Shown: positions 1-5,040 of the stretch, piece by piece
Layout of the letters: each line of letters opens with the position of its first letter
Numbering within the stretch: the first letter of the stretch is position 1
Assembly: GCA_022561355.1 (NCBI GenBank)
Contig: JADFRJ010000120.1
Span: 1 to 7,092 of the forward strand
Origin: Chloroflexota bacterium
Lineage (GTDB): Bacteria > Chloroflexota > Dehalococcoidia > DSTF01 > RBG-16-68-14
Reading direction: 5' to 3'
Length of the DNA stretch: 7,092 nt
Position numbers and translations under genes: made by a program
The notes under the pieces: generated by a model
What the model saw: only the letters and a program-made list of their open reading frames with translations
The model's database searches: none
Told to the model about the DNA's origin: nothing

Positions 1-565
1 CGAACACCTGAGACGCCCGCTCCGCCAGGCCAAGCCGCTCCAGGCCGGCCTGGGCGAGCACGGCCGCGTGGTATTCGCCTTCGTCCACTTTTCGAATACG
101 CGTATCCACGTTGCCGCGAATGTCTACCGGCTCGATATCAGAACGAAGCGCGAGGAGCTGCACGGCCCGCCGGCGGCTGCCGGTGCCAATCCGCGCTCCC
201 GCGGGCAGTTCCGCGAGCGTCTTGCCATCACGTGAGACGAGCGTGTCTCGCGGGTCGGCGCGTTCAGGGTATGCGGCGAGCGTGAGGCCGGGTGCGATCT
301 CCGACGGCACGTCCTTCAAGCTGTGGACGGCCACGTCTATGTCGCCGACGAGGATAGCCGCCTCCAACTCCTTGACGAACACGCCTTGGCCGCCGATGTC
401 CGACAGCGATGCGCGCTGGTCGCGGTCGCCCTGCGTCGTGATCTGCTTGATCTCGATCTGGGCTTCGGGGTCTTGGGCGCGCAACGAGGCCACAACGAGT
501 TCCGTCTGGCGCATGGCCAGCGGGCTTCCGCGCGTGCCGACAGTGATCGTGGGCCGGGAGGCCAT
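1..565 (-). CDS. hemC: Hydroxymethylbilane synthase (porphobilinogen deaminase), 3' end outside window
   Basis: This enzyme joins four porphobilinogen molecules head to tail into hydroxymethylbilane, in the cytoplasm, for heme, siroheme and corrinoid synthesis. I translated it from the ATG at 565. The start reads MASRPTITVGTRGSPLAMRQ, the family's N-terminal signature. It is followed by KQITTQGDRD, GGQGVFVKELE, DVAVHSLKDVPSE, RADPRDTLVSR, IGTGSRRRAVQ and IRGNVDTRIRK, all conserved HemC motifs that include the substrate-binding arginines and the aspartate of the SLKD region. About 188 residues are visible of a usual ~300-310. The conserved cysteine that carries the dipyrromethane cofactor lies beyond the window. 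The start is one base after the hemA stop, and GAGGG stands 8 bases before the ATG, so it is expressed as part of the hem operon. The gene is cut by the window edge; nothing suggests that it is broken. Confidence 0.97.
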   Translation of the reverse strand, partial: MASRPTITVGTRGSPLAMRQTELVVASLRAQDPEAQIEIKQITTQGDRDQRASLSDIGGQGVFVKELEAAILVGDIDVAVHSLKDVPSEIAPGLTLAAYPERADPRDTLVSRDGKTLAELPAGARIGTGSRRRAVQLLALRSDIEPVDIRGNVDTRIRKVDEGEYHAAVLAQAGLERLGLAERASQVF

Positions 566-566
566 G

Positions 567-1832
567 CTACGAACCCTCTGGCGGGGAATCCTGATCCCGT
601 TCTTCGTCCAGGTTGAACAGCTCACGGACGGGGACCACGTAGCGTTCGCCGTCATCACTCTTGAGGCGAACGATCGGCTCGTGGAGCAGCTTCTTGACCA
701 ACGCGGAGGACATCGCCTCAATGCTGCGACGCTGCTTCTCCGTCAGGTCGCCGTGGCGCTGGAACGTCTTCTCCAGTTCCGCGCGCCGGACCGAGTCGGC
801 GCCCTCGCGGAGTGCGGCGACGGTTGGCACGACGCCACGGTCCCGCACCCACGTCCGGAAACGGTCGATCCCTTCGTCGACGATCCGCTCGACGTTGGCT
901 ACTTCCTGTTGGCGGGCGTTGCGCCCTTTCTCCACGAGCGCCTGGAGATCGTCCATATCGTAGAGCTGAACGTTGGAAACGCCGCGAACCGCCGGGTCCA
1001 CGTCGCGCGGCACGGCGATGTCGATCAGCAGCAACGGCCGGCCGTTGCGGTGCGCCGTCGCTTCTTGCACTTCGGCCTGACCGATCAGGAAATCCGGCGC
1101 GGCGCTGGATGTGATCACGATGTCGGAGCCGGCCATGGTGGCGCCCAGCTTGTTGAAGGGCACCGGCCTGCCTCCCAGGTCCTTGGCTAGCTCCTTGGCA
1201 CGAGCCGCCGTCCGGCTCGTGACCAGCAGCTTCTTCACGCCACGCTCTACCAGGCTGCGTGCCGTCAGCTTGCCGGCCTCACCGGCGCCCACCACTAACA
1301 CGCTGCGTGCGGGTAGATCGCCCAGGGTCCGTTCCGCGAGCTTCGTCGCGGTAGAGCTGATGGACACGGCGTGGCGGCCGATGCCGGTCTCACTGCGCGC
1401 CTTGCGGCCAACGCGGATCGCCGTGTGGAACAGCTGCGAAAGCACCGCATTGTGCGTGTTCGCTGCCGTGGCGGCGGAGAAGGCGGAGCGCACCTGCCCG
1501 AGGATCTCCGATTCGCCGAGCACCATCGACTCGATCCCGGCCGCGACGCGGAACAGGTGCCGGGCCGCGTCAAGACCGGTCTTGTGGTAGAAGACGTCGT
1601 CGGGGGCCTCCACGTCGCTCTTCAGGTCGCGGAGCACGGCGATCACGGGCCCCGGCGTGATCGCGTGGTGCGCGATCATGTAGACCTCCGTGCGGTTGCA
1701 CGTTGATACGAGCACGGCCGCGCCCCCGAACTTCGGCAGCGCCTCCGGCAGCTCGTCGGCGGCGAACGCAAAGCGCTCACGCACAGCGACGGGCGCCGTC
1801 TTATGGCTGATGCCGACGAGGGTGATGTGCAT
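567..1832 (-). CDS. hemA: Glutamyl-tRNA reductase
   Basis: It reduces glutamyl-tRNA(Glu) with NADPH to glutamate-1-semialdehyde, the first committed step of the C5 route to tetrapyrroles. The 421 aa match the family's usual size. Visible motifs, in order: GISHKTAPVAVRERFAF (residues 7-23); STCNRTEVY with the catalytic Cys45; GIESMVLGESEILGQ (99-113), the signature next to the active site; the Rossmann nucleotide-binding VVGAGEAGKLTARSL (180-194); DIAVPRDVDP (271-280); and a long helical C-terminal dimerisation region from about residue 300, with WVRDRGVVPTVAALR and KKLLHEPIVRLK. The last ~15 residues are acidic and probably disordered. It starts 3 bases after the stop of the precorrin-2 dehydrogenase gene, with a GGAGAAAG ribosome site about 11-14 bases upstream inside that gene. 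Its own stop is one base before hemC. All key residues that I can place are present. Confidence 0.98.
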   Translation of the reverse strand: MHITLVGISHKTAPVAVRERFAFAADELPEALPKFGGAAVLVSTCNRTEVYMIAHHAITPGPVIAVLRDLKSDVEAPDDVFYHKTGLDAARHLFRVAAGIESMVLGESEILGQVRSAFSAATAANTHNAVLSQLFHTAIRVGRKARSETGIGRHAVSISSTATKLAERTLGDLPARSVLVVGAGEAGKLTARSLVERGVKKLLVTSRTAARAKELAKDLGGRPVPFNKLGATMAGSDIVITSSAAPDFLIGQAEVQEATAHRNGRPLLLIDIAVPRDVDPAVRGVSNVQLYDMDDLQALVEKGRNARQQEVANVERIVDEGIDRFRTWVRDRGVVPTVAALREGADSVRRAELEKTFQRHGDLTEKQRRSIEAMSSALVKKLLHEPIVRLKSDDGERYVVPVRELFNLDEERDQDSPPEGS

Positions 1833-1835
1833 GGT

Positions 1836-2507
1836 CTAAGCGCTTTCTCCGTTCGAGGAGCCGACCAACTCTGGTACCAACTCCTCCGCGCCGAGCGACG
1901 TCAGCAGCCGCGTCTTCGCCTGGCGGTACTTGCGTTGTGCCAACAGTACGCGCAACTCTTCATCGATCGCTTCCTGCCACACCTCGGCGTCGGGCACAAT
2001 GCTGCGCGAACGCAGGTCGCCACGCACCTCCTTGAGCAGGTCCGCCAATGCCGGCATCTCTTCGGTCAGGTAGGCCTCCAGCTCTTCGCGCAGCCGGCGC
2101 GCCAGCGCCGGGCTCGCGCCACCCGTGGACGCGGCGAGGGTGATCGCGCCGCGGCGGATCACCGAGGGCAGGATGAAGTCGCAGTTCGGAATGTCGTCGG
2201 CGGCGTTGACCCAGATGCGCTTGCGGCGGCCCTCGGCGCTGATCTCGTTGTTCACAGCGCCATCGTCCGTCGCGACCATGACGATGTGATAAGGATCGAT
2301 GTCGCCTTCCTGGTACTCGCGCTGGATGCAGTCAATCTCGCCGCCGGCCAGCATCTTCTGCAGCGGCTTCGTCAGTTTGGGCGCCACAACGGTCACCTTG
2401 GCCTCGCCGCCCAGCAGCCCTTCGACCTTGCGCTGCGCCTCCGGACCACCACCGACCACAAGACAGGGACGGTCTCGCAGCTCTACAAAAATCGGGTAGT
2501 ATGCCAT
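1836..2507 (-). CDS. Precorrin-2 dehydrogenase (siroheme synthase N-terminal type, Met8p/SirC-like)
   Basis: This is an NAD-dependent oxidase of precorrin-2 to sirohydrochlorin, the branch toward siroheme and, in some bacteria, cobalamin. The 223 aa match the stand-alone dehydrogenase or Met8p-like form, not full CysG (~460 aa), which adds a uroporphyrinogen-III methyltransferase. Visible: N-terminal MAYYPIFVELRDRPCLVVGG followed by the NAD-binding GGGPEAQRKVEGLL (residues 19-32); VVAPKLT (40-46); MVATDD (77-82); VNAADDIPNCDFILPS (100-115), which contains the aspartate expected to be catalytic; and TLAASTGGASPALARRLREE (123-142), the helical dimerisation signature. Whether it also inserts iron, as Met8p does, cannot be read from the sequence. 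The start ATG directly abuts the stop of the 62-aa gene (TAGATG), with GGAG 9 bases upstream. Placement before hemA and hemC ties siroheme and heme supply to one transcript. Family names in use include sirC, ylnF and cysG N-domain; I give no symbol. Confidence 0.95.
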   Translation of the reverse strand: MAYYPIFVELRDRPCLVVGGGPEAQRKVEGLLGGEAKVTVVAPKLTKPLQKMLAGGEIDCIQREYQEGDIDPYHIVMVATDDGAVNNEISAEGRRKRIWVNAADDIPNCDFILPSVIRRGAITLAASTGGASPALARRLREELEAYLTEEMPALADLLKEVRGDLRSRSIVPDAEVWQEAIDEELRVLLAQRKYRQAKTRLLTSLGAEELVPELVGSSNGESA

Positions 2508-2696
2508 CTACGTTCGCTCCGTAATCATCCTGCGCGCCGCCTCCCGGCGGACAGCGCCCCTCTGTTCCGCATCAGAAAGGTCTACCTCCGGCAGCTCCCC
2601 TTCCGGCTCCTTGCGCGATACGCGGAACATCCTGCGTACCGAGAACTCCAGCTCTCGCATCCGTATTGTCCAACCACCACCGCCCAGCCACTCCAT
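2508..2696 (-). CDS. Uncharacterised 62-aa charged protein of the hem operon
   Basis: I do not recognise it. It fills the space between the regulator and the precorrin-2 dehydrogenase gene exactly. Its ATG overlaps the regulator's TGA by one base (TGATG), and its TAG directly precedes the next ATG. This is the pattern of a translationally coupled operon gene, not of chance. The protein is hydrophilic. A Gly/Trp-containing start (MEWLGGGGW) leads to a basic segment (RMRELEFSVRRMFRVSRK, residues 12-29), then an acidic stretch (EPEGELPEVDLSDAEQ, 30-45) and a basic, probably helical end (RREAARRMITERT). There is no signal peptide, no membrane segment and no cysteine pair. An internal Met13 could be the true start (50 aa), but the overlap favours Met1. 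It might bind the regulator or a tetrapyrrole enzyme, which is a guess from position alone. Confidence 0.6.
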   Translation of the reverse strand: MEWLGGGGWTIRMRELEFSVRRMFRVSRKEPEGELPEVDLSDAEQRGAVRREAARRMITERT

Positions 2697-3361
2697 CAGC
2701 CCTTTGCCTTCTTGCTGACCTTCGGGGGCTTCTCGTACGCTTCCGTCAGGCCGATGAGGACCTGATCCGCGATGGCGTTCACCTGCTCGCAGGCGCCCAT
2801 CGCCTCTTCGGCTGAGAGCCCTTGGCGCTGGCTGGCCTGCTTCGTCGAATCGTCAAGGCTCCGGCGGAAGAAGATGAACGCCTCCACCGCCTGCGCCAGC
2901 GGCAGCCCGCTGGCCGCCAGCTCATGGCCGTACTCCTTGCCCAGCTCCCGCGCGGTCTCCAGCAGTACCGTGCGCCGCGAACGGCGTCCTAGGTAGTCAG
3001 CGGCGAGGCTCGCGAGCTGGCGCCCCAGGGGCCGCAGGCGGCTGCGCATCGTCTCGTCGACGGTCGCGTACCAAGGGGCATCCTGGACCGGGCGCCGGTG
3101 CAACTGCCGCCGGATGCGCGTGACCGCCATGTCGCCCAGCTCTCGATAGCTTTCGCCATCGCGGCTGCGGCCTGTAACCAATTCCTGGATGTCCGTCTCG
3201 ACGAAGCGGCGATGGCCGCCGGGCGTGCGAAACGCCCGCACGTGGCCGCTGTCCGCCCACCGGCGCAGCGTCGATTCGTCGACGCCTAACACGCGGCAGG
3301 CCTTCCCCAGCGTGAGCCAGCGGACGTCTTCAGGCGCTGATGCGATCGTCTTTGCAGCCAT
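2696..3361 (-). CDS. MerR/excisionase-type helix-turn-helix regulator with helical C-terminal domain
   Basis: This is a 221-aa putative DNA-binding regulator. Residues 15-62 form a MerR-like winged HTH of the excisionase type: WLTLGKACRVLGV, then ESTLRRWADSG, then RAFRTPGGHRRF and DIQEL. The last piece is the wing and its arginine-rich contact, highly typical of this family. Residues ~75-210 are all-helical. LETARELGKEYGHELAASG and LAQAVEAFIFFRRSL (about residues 134-169) recall the RsbR/RsbRD-type N-terminal helical domain found with such HTHs in Chloroflexota and Actinobacteria; that similarity is from memory. No B12-binding signature (CarH type) is visible. The C-terminus is lysine-rich. 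The gene opens the hem operon behind its own promoter, with an inverted repeat in its 45-base leader. Autoregulation and control of tetrapyrrole genes are therefore the natural inference. The ribosome site is weak (AGG 5 bases before the ATG). Confidence 0.88.
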   Translation of the reverse strand: MAAKTIASAPEDVRWLTLGKACRVLGVDESTLRRWADSGHVRAFRTPGGHRRFVETDIQELVTGRSRDGESYRELGDMAVTRIRRQLHRRPVQDAPWYATVDETMRSRLRPLGRQLASLAADYLGRRSRRTVLLETARELGKEYGHELAASGLPLAQAVEAFIFFRRSLDDSTKQASQRQGLSAEEAMGACEQVNAIADQVLIGLTEAYEKPPKVSKKAKG

Positions 3362-3379
3362 AGAACCTATATAAACCTG

Positions 3380-3399
3380 GGTAAGCTTACGGGCTTACC
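3380..3399. promoter_or_regulatory. Perfect 7-bp inverted repeat in the hem-operon leader, candidate operator
   Basis: The sequence GGTAAGC, a 6-base spacer and GCTTACC form a perfect dyad between the predicted transcription start and the regulator's ATG, about +8 to +27. A 10-bp palindrome GTAAGCTTAC (3381-3390) lies inside it, so two overlapping dyads are possible. Position and symmetry suit a dimeric HTH protein acting as a roadblock repressor. As RNA it could form a 7-bp stem, but no clean U-run follows (GGTTTATAT on the transcript), so a terminator is less likely. Confidence 0.5.
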
Positions 3400-3412
3400 A
3401 CCCCGTAGCTAG

Positions 3413-3441
3413 ATTCTATGAAGTGCCGCTGGCTATGTCAA
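3413..3441 (-). promoter_or_regulatory. Sigma70-type promoter of the regulator-hem operon
   Basis: Read on the minus strand, a consensus -35 box TTGACA (3436-3441) is followed after exactly 17 bases by TAGAAT (3413-3418), a five-of-six match to the -10 consensus. An A at 3406, 7 bases past the -10 box, is a plausible transcription start and gives a leader of about 45 bases. The -35 box begins 6 bases after the dapB stop codon. The operon therefore has its own strong start, although no obvious terminator separates it from dapB. Confidence 0.75.
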
Positions 3442-3447
3442 ATAGGG

Positions 3448-4239
3448 CTACTCTAGTCCAACAAGCTCTGCCAGGCCGCGCACCAGCTCCTTGCGGTTCA
3501 TCACCTCACGCGTGGCGAGCAGGACGCCCGGGATAAACGAATCGCGGCCGGTGGTGTCGTGCCGGATCGAGAGCGTCTGCCCCTGGCCGCCGAACAGCAC
3601 CTCCTGATGCGCGACGAGGCCGGGCAGCCGCACGCTATGGACCGTGATGCCACCCTGCTCGGCGGCGCGCGAACCGGCGAGCGTCTCCTTGTCCGGCACG
3701 TTGCGGTCGAACGGCTTGCCTCGCGCGGCCAGCATCTCTTGCACCGTCATCATCGCCGTCCCTGAGGGGGCGTCGACCTTCTTGTCATGGTGCAGCTCGA
3801 TGATCTCCGCGGAGTCGAAGAAGCGTCCGGCCAGCTTTGCCATGTGGATCATCAGCACCGCGCCGATGGCGAAGTTCGGAGCGACAACGACGCCGACGCC
3901 ACGCTCGCTACAGCGCTTGCCGAGATTGGCCAGCCACTCCTCCGAAAGGCCAGTGGTGCCGACCACGAGCCTCACATCGCGTTCGAGCGCGGCGTCGGCC
4001 ACGAGCGGCGTCCACTCCAGGTTGGAGAAATCGATGACGACGTCCGGCTTCGTCGCGTCCAATAACGCGCCGGGGTCGTCGCTCTGCGGGACGGCGCCGC
4101 CACCGGGGAGAGCTGCTTCCTTCTCTGAGGAGAGCTTCTCCAACACCCCCACCGGCTCCATGTCCTCAGCCTGAACGACGCCAGCCAGGACCTCCCGCCC
4201 CATGTTTCCGGTACCGCTCACCACTACGCGAATCGTCAT
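3448..4239 (-). CDS. dapB: 4-hydroxy-tetrahydrodipicolinate reductase
   Basis: It reduces the dehydrated dapA product with NAD(P)H to tetrahydrodipicolinate, in the cytoplasmic diaminopimelate/lysine pathway. The 263 aa match the family length. Visible: nucleotide-binding VVVSGTGNMGREV (residues 5-17), where GTGNMG replaces the commoner GAxGRMG; VVIDFSN (67-73); VVGTTGLS (92-99); APNFAIGAVLM (120-130); the catalytic-site run IIELHHDKKVDAPSGTA (146-162), with His150 and Lys154 in the places of E. coli His159 and Lys163; and a C-terminal substrate-binding RHDTTGRDSFIPGVLLATR. All key residues are present. No dapA, asd or other lysine gene is in the window. A transcript terminator lies about 40 bases upstream of the ATG, so dapB needs its own promoter or read-through. 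I see no convincing promoter boxes in that gap, and its ribosome site is weak. Confidence 0.97.
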   Translation of the reverse strand: MTIRVVVSGTGNMGREVLAGVVQAEDMEPVGVLEKLSSEKEAALPGGGAVPQSDDPGALLDATKPDVVIDFSNLEWTPLVADAALERDVRLVVGTTGLSEEWLANLGKRCSERGVGVVVAPNFAIGAVLMIHMAKLAGRFFDSAEIIELHHDKKVDAPSGTAMMTVQEMLAARGKPFDRNVPDKETLAGSRAAEQGGITVHSVRLPGLVAHQEVLFGGQGQTLSIRHDTTGRDSFIPGVLLATREVMNRKELVRGLAELVGLE

Positions 4240-4268
4240 CGTACGCCCAGCCTACACGTTTCCTGCGG

Positions 4269-4301
4269 AGAAATGAAGACGCCCCCGGCAAACCGGGGGC
4301 G
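4269..4301 (-). terminator. Intrinsic terminator after the Gly-rich gene tail
   Basis: A perfect 9-bp GC stem, CGCCCCCGG / CCGGGGGCG (4280-4288 with 4293-4301), closes a 4-base loop. On the minus strand a pyrimidine/T-rich tract follows (TCTTCATTTCTCC). It stands about 25 bases beyond the stop of the Gly-rich reading frame, which suits it as that gene's terminator. The tract is interrupted rather than a pure T-run, and on the plus strand no T-run follows the stem, which supports the minus orientation. No plus-strand gene ends here. Confidence 0.8.
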
Positions 4302-4325
4302 CGTTCACGTTATCTAGCTTCGAGC

Positions 4326-4500
4326 CTAGCTCTTGATCGGCCCCGGGCCGGTGCCCATCGTCGGGGGCCTGTTCGATGGCCCGCTTCCGTAACCACCGCT
4401 GCGCTGCCGCCGACTACCTCCACCGCCGTTGCCCCCACGTCCTCCGCCGCCGTCTCGCGGCCCACGTCCACCACCGAATCCGCCCCGACCGCCGCGGCCA
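4326..4500 (-). pseudogene. Gly/Arg-rich C-terminal tail of a probable RNA-binding protein, 5' part missing
   Basis: About 58 codons encode a low-complexity RGG-type tail beginning GRGGRGGFGGGRGPRDGGGG and ending TMGTGPGPIKS before TAG at 4326. Such tails follow an RRM domain in the small RNA-binding proteins common in Cyanobacteria and Chloroflexota. A DEAD-box helicase or another RNA-binding protein is also possible. No folded domain precedes it: upstream of about 4500 the same frame gives only a few residues from unrelated, lower-GC DNA (an ATG at 4514 is in that DNA and is probably accidental). The stop and the following terminator are intact, so only the 5' part has been lost or replaced. 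GC content is 48 of 60 bases in 4441-4500 and 26 of 60 in 4501-4560. Confidence 0.65.
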
Positions 4501-4938
4501 GATGGTAAATCCATTCACATTGTTCAGCCAGTTCTTCCACCAGTTTTTGATTACTGGCCGAGCCTTCGACAAACACAAACTCTCCCTTTTGCCGAGAAAA
4601 GCTAGAGTAGCCATGTTGTGGTAGAGATTACCAAATGATTGGAAGGGTAGTTGATGGCCATCGAAAAAGATCGTGGGACACATGCATTCCAAATCGATAT
4701 CGGGTCTTGGGGAAATAAAACCGTCGAGGACTGTGCCATCGGCCAAAAAAAACTTACATCCGCCGATGTAGTCTGGCTGGTAATAATAATCTGAATCAGG
4801 AAGGGCCGTCTGGTCGCTTCGGACCGCAAACTCAACTAAATCTTCTGTAGAGCCTTCCCCGACAACGTCCTCTACGACAATTTCCCAGATGTAGTCTTCT
4901 ATATCAAACCGAGTTAAATCTTTGAGCTTCTTTTTCAT
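4414..4938 (-). CDS. Small uncharacterised protein, immunity-like in style; 3' end disrupted
   Basis: The open frame has 174 codons, but only about residues 1-115 look genuinely coding. They include MKKKLKDLTRFDIEDYIWEI, an acidic stretch (EDVVGEGSTEDLVEF), YYYQPDYIGG, CKFFLADGTVLDGFISP and PTIFFDGHQLPFQ. It recalls, from memory only, a family of small cytoplasmic proteins of the form 'DLT..D....VWE...LADGT...GFI.P...PTIF', often of unknown or presumed immunity function. There is no signal peptide or membrane segment. After about position 4600 the sensible coding moves to the -1 frame. The last ~30 residues in this frame are Arg/Trp-rich and are the shadow of the Gly-rich tail. GC is about 43%, against 60-65% in the neighbours, which suggests transfer. 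AAGGA stands 12 bases before the ATG, and the ATG overlaps the stop of an upstream frame (ATGA). Confidence 0.5.
   Translation of the reverse strand: MKKKLKDLTRFDIEDYIWEIVVEDVVGEGSTEDLVEFAVRSDQTALPDSDYYYQPDYIGGCKFFLADGTVLDGFISPRPDIDLECMCPTIFFDGHQLPFQSFGNLYHNMATLAFLGKRESLCLSKARPVIKNWWKNWLNNVNGFTIWPRRSGRIRWWTWAARRRRRTWGQRRWR
4484..4590 (-). pseudogene. -1-frame coding continuation or separate gene fragment
   Basis: In the frame one base back from the small gene, the codons read well without a stop: KGEFVFVEGSASNQ, then KLVEELAEQCEWIYHL (ending at 4499), then AAAVG inside the GC-rich zone. Two readings are possible. First, it is the true C-terminus of the small gene, thrown out of frame by a missing base in one of two four-base homopolymers (AAAA at 4597-4600 or TTTT at 4587-4590, plus strand). 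Second, it is an internal scrap of an NAD-dependent sugar epimerase: the spacing from EGS to CxxIYHLAAAVG fits that family's N-terminal region without a gap. I lean to the first because composition is continuous with the small gene and it needs fewer joins. Confidence 0.4.
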
Positions 4939-5040
4939 GCAACGACTAAATCCTTGAAAAGGATTCGCCCACCATCGAACAACCGGTAAGCCGGTAGCTC
5001 TTCATTACCTTGTCCTTGCACACCTGCGCCTTCGGCTAGT
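4935..5040 (-). pseudogene. Possible C-terminal coding remnant overlapping the small gene's start
   Basis: In the frame that stops with TGA at 4935-4937 the codons give LAEGAGVQGQGNEELPAYR and LFDGGRILFKDLVVA, then the stop, which overlaps the next ATG by four bases (ATGA). The overlap, and the good ribosome site that falls inside this frame, are typical of paired genes. The frame stays open upstream into the 3' end of the large protein gene, so it has no clear own start. A GTG at 5019-5021 would give only 28 aa. It may be the last exposed piece of a former upstream gene, or chance. Confidence 0.3.
4949..4965. repeat. Perfect 7-bp inverted repeat (AATCCTT / AAGGATT)
   Basis: The arms AATCCTT (4949-4955) and AAGGATT (4959-4965) enclose a 3-base loop. 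On the minus strand the second arm contains the AAGGA ribosome site of the gene starting at 4938, so a hairpin here would hide that site. No T-run follows, so it is not a terminator. A weaker 5-bp dyad ACCGG/CCGGT lies at 4982-4995. Confidence 0.4.

Noticed and set aside
111..1190. Long plus-strand open frame (359 codons) over hemC/hemA
   Set aside because: It is the antisense shadow of high-GC genes with clear family motifs on the minus strand. Its translation is Arg/Ser-rich and has no recognisable motif.
1803..2765. Plus-strand open frame of 320 codons
   Set aside because: It lies opposite the precorrin-2 dehydrogenase and small operon genes and has no coding sense (low-complexity Arg/Gln/Leu).
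3380..3399. Intrinsic terminator after dapB
   Set aside because: The stem is only 7 bp, and the transcript continues with GGTTTATATAGG rather than a U-run. It lies downstream of a strong promoter and so is better read as an operator.
3362..3406. Riboswitch in the hem-operon leader
   Set aside because: The leader is only about 45 bases and shows one short dyad, too little for a cobalamin or other known riboswitch fold.
4310..4576. 88-codon minus-strand ORF from GTG 4576 as a real gene
   Set aside because: Only the first ~31 codons look coding. The rest is an out-of-frame reading of the Gly/Arg-rich tail and gives meaningless Ala/Val/Arg sequence.
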